Shown here piece by piece: positions 63,449 to 64,000 of a stretch of DNA of 64,000 nucleotides (the stretch's first letter is position 1; each line of letters opens with the position of its first letter). The position numbers were made by a program, and so were the translations under genes. Origin of the DNA: Hyalangium gracile. Lineage in GTDB: Bacteria > Myxococcota > Myxococcia > Myxococcales > Myxococcaceae. The stretch covers positions 22,190 through 86,189 of the forward strand of contig NZ_JAHXBG010000040.1 of assembly GCF_020103725.1 (NCBI RefSeq), written 5' to 3'. The notes beneath the pieces are model-generated. The model was not told where the DNA came from and searched no databases. It was given only the letters and a program-made list of their open reading frames with translations.

Positions 63449-64000
63449 GGTTCACCCGAGGTGGGTCTGCGTGGCGGGAGCATGACAGGTAGCCAGCATC
63501 TCCCCTCGTGATCATACGCCTCAGCGCCGCATGGAGCCTTGCCAGCGGGCCCAAACCAGCAACCACCGTTGATGCCCTTCTGCGTGTTGGGGTCACAAGG
63601 CGGGCGCTTTTGTCTCGGGAATGGATCGGGCGGCATCTTGGCCCCGAAGCCGGCGAAGAGTGTCTCAGCGGGAGGGGCTTCGACGGACGCGAGGACTGAA
63701 TCGGCTACCCCGGCATCCGCCGAATCTGGAGGATGGGCTCCATCTGCCAGCAGGTGGCTCCAGTCCCTCTCGCGGATAGCCTGAACCGCCAGCACGAGGA
63801 GCACTACCACGGCCCAGCCACCGAGCGCGCCCAGGCCCCAGGCGAGGTATGGGCGCCTAGGGGGCGGGCCCGGCCTGCTGGCCCGCTCGGTGGCCGCAGC
63901 GGCCGGCGTCGGCTCGATGGGGGGCGCTGGCCTCCGGCTGCTGGGCGGCATGCCCCAAGGCGGCTGCCAGCGACGCGGCCCTCGGCCGTCGCAGCGGCTC
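63445..64000 (-). CDS. membrane protein with Cys-rich C-terminal domain (5' end outside window)
   Basis: The frame is open to the window edge, so the start is not seen; ATG 63951 is internal or a possible start. The visible part has a Pro-rich cytoplasmic stretch, a transmembrane helix (LGALGGWAVVVLLVLAV), a linker, and an outer domain RPPC...INGGCW...PCG..AY...GRCWLPV. This domain resembles that of the element gene at 52131. I associate such tails with myxobacterial membrane Ser/Thr kinases, so this may be a kinase C-terminus. It lies outside the proposed element. Confidence 0.65.
   Translation of the reverse strand, partial: SRCDGRGPRRWQPPWGMPPSSRRPAPPIEPTPAAAATERASRPGPPPRRPYLAWGLGALGGWAVVVLLVLAVQAIRERDWSHLLADGAHPPDSADAGVADSVLASVEAPPAETLFAGFGAKMPPDPFPRQKRPPCDPNTQKGINGGCWFGPAGKAPCGAEAYDHEGRCWLPVMLPPRRPTSGEP

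Overview
The window is high-GC DNA from a myxobacterium, probably of the Archangium/Cystobacter/Stigmatella/Myxococcus group. The evidence is a DUSAM-domain protein (a family named for Stigmatella and Myxococcus), PilZ proteins of the myxobacterial type, an Hsp70 with a PilZ head, a Ser/Thr kinase carrying a WD40 propeller, and many small lipoproteins. The genus is inferred from family content, not from a database match.

Positions 1-45063 are ordinary chromosome. In order: the end of an acyl-CoA dehydrogenase; a sugar-uptake locus (binding protein and two ABC permeases divergent from a maltoporin); rpsA; a VOC protein; a thiolase plus two-subunit CoA-transferase operon; a PilZ gene whose 3' end is duplicated around a lipoprotein/DUSAM gene pair; a repeat-rich lipoprotein; an rRNA m5U methyltransferase with a VWA/CoxE gene; a lipoprotein pair with a JAMM-like motif; an S33 hydrolase; miaB; a cNMP-binding protein; a DedA protein; a PilZ-Hsp70 fusion; guaB and guaA; a 3-hydroxyisobutyryl-CoA hydrolase-type gene; a flavin reductase/nuclease pair; the kinase-WD40 gene with two Cys-rich neighbours; an S46 peptidase; and trpS.

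Positions 45194-63280 are best read as an integrated virus-like element of about 18 kb. Its ends carry two closely similar dif-like (XerC/XerD) sites, one with a 6-nt and one with an 8-nt centre, and no integrase or transposase was recognised inside. Left to right it holds two hairpins; a run of tiny, mostly Cys-rich genes chained by near-identical 8-nt stop/start overlaps; ssb; a phage-type adenine methyltransferase; a rolling-circle-type Rep; a divergent HTH regulator; and a long plus-strand operon. That operon encodes a P-loop packaging-type ATPase, small one-helix membrane proteins, two candidate capsid or spike proteins, a triple-repeat membrane-anchored protein, an M15 peptidoglycan peptidase and a spanin-like protein, and it ends at a strong terminator. 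Two minus-strand genes and a cluster of hairpins follow. An 11-nt palindrome, GCGCAWTGCGC, recurs through the element and was not noticed in the chromosomal part.

Rep, SSB, an FtsK/HerA-type ATPase without a membrane anchor, soluble beta-rich structural proteins, many membrane peptides and a lysis enzyme together fit a tailless, membrane-containing icosahedral phage better than a filamentous or tailed one. The family, the capsid identity and the Xer route are inferences. Beyond the right dif-like site lies the C-terminal part of another gene whose tail domain resembles a protein encoded inside the element.
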